NCBI RefSeq assembly: GCF_003247215.1
Contig: NZ_QKAP01000033.1
Coordinates: forward strand, 1 to 41,330
DNA length: 41,330 nt
Reading direction: 5' to 3'
DNA from: Malonomonas rubra
GTDB lineage: Bacteria > Desulfobacterota > Desulfuromonadia > Desulfuromonadales > Geopsychrobacteraceae
In this document: positions 41,295 to 41,330 of the stretch, one piece after another
Layout: every line of letters starts with the position of its first letter
Numbering within the stretch: the first letter of the stretch is position 1
Notes under the pieces: model-generated
The model's input: the letters and a program-made list of their open reading frames with translations, nothing else
The model's database searches: none
What the model was told of the DNA's origin: nothing
Translations under genes and position numbers: made by a program

Positions 41295-41330
41295 AATTAT
41301 CACTTAAAGCCACCCACCGGTTCTGATTGG

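Noticed and set aside
1-41330. tRNA, rRNA or CRISPR arrays
   Set aside because: No cloverleaf with a conserved T-loop, no rRNA signature and no regularly spaced repeats of 24-40 bases were seen.

Overview
The window looks like a chromosomal segment of a Desulfuromonadales/Geobacter-type bacterium (former Deltaproteobacteria). The inference rests on gene content and order: a hemW / CIRCE / hrcA-grpE-dnaK-dnaJ heat-shock block, a GEMM-type riboswitch in front of a tetraheme c-type cytochrome, a short Geobacter-style protein with a GPFVGEDRR tail, and two Na+/H+ antiporters (NhaD, NhaA) that would fit a marine or saline relative. No rRNA, tRNA, CRISPR array or intact transposon was found. Layout. 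1-2154: a classical beta-carbonic anhydrase followed directly by a 351-aa protein whose Cys/His pattern resembles the LCIB/LCIC carbonic anhydrase family. 2160-9023 (minus strand): hrcA-grpE-dnaK-dnaJ plus a TPR/periplasmic-binding-fold protein (LpoA-like), all downstream of a perfect CIRCE operator. 9090-11761 (minus): hemW and nhaD. 12039-16972: a nitrilase-family amidase, a decayed response-regulator receiver gene, an MFS permease with a small membrane-anchored protein, trxB, and a scar in which a TnsA-like transposase remnant abuts the 3' part of comM. 17118-21858 (plus): a tight seven-gene cluster with two NosL-type proteins, a small membrane protein, an ABC permease and ATPase, a polytopic membrane protein and an SCO-family protein, probably a copper-handling system. 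21966-26472: a CBS-nucleotidyltransferase protein, a small MerR-tail-like protein, nhaA, a SPOR-NlpC/P60 lipoprotein and a flavodoxin-fold reductase. 26530-35539 (minus): the phosphate regulon phoB-phoR / pstS-pstC-pstA-pstB-phoU, with oversized PstC and PstA, a Pho-box-like repeat and an intercistronic hairpin. Upstream of phoB is a candidate small RNA. 35939-37076: a 70-aa protein and a riboswitch-tetraheme cytochrome unit. 37251-40833 (minus): PBP1B with a TPR lipoprotein, and a SAM methyltransferase. How the parts work together: HrcA acting at CIRCE controls the chaperones. PhoR-PhoB should control pst uptake through the repeat before pstS, with PhoU and PstSCAB feeding back on PhoR. The NosL/ABC/SCO cluster probably moves or loads copper on the outer face of the cytoplasmic membrane for a cupro-enzyme that is not in the window. 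The strongest points for follow-up are the LCIB-like second carbonic anhydrase, the TnsA-comM scar, the GEMM-cytochrome unit (possible cGAMP type), the copper cluster with its two unrecognised membrane proteins, and the candidate sRNA next to phoB. All assignments come from reading the sequence by eye; no database search was run.
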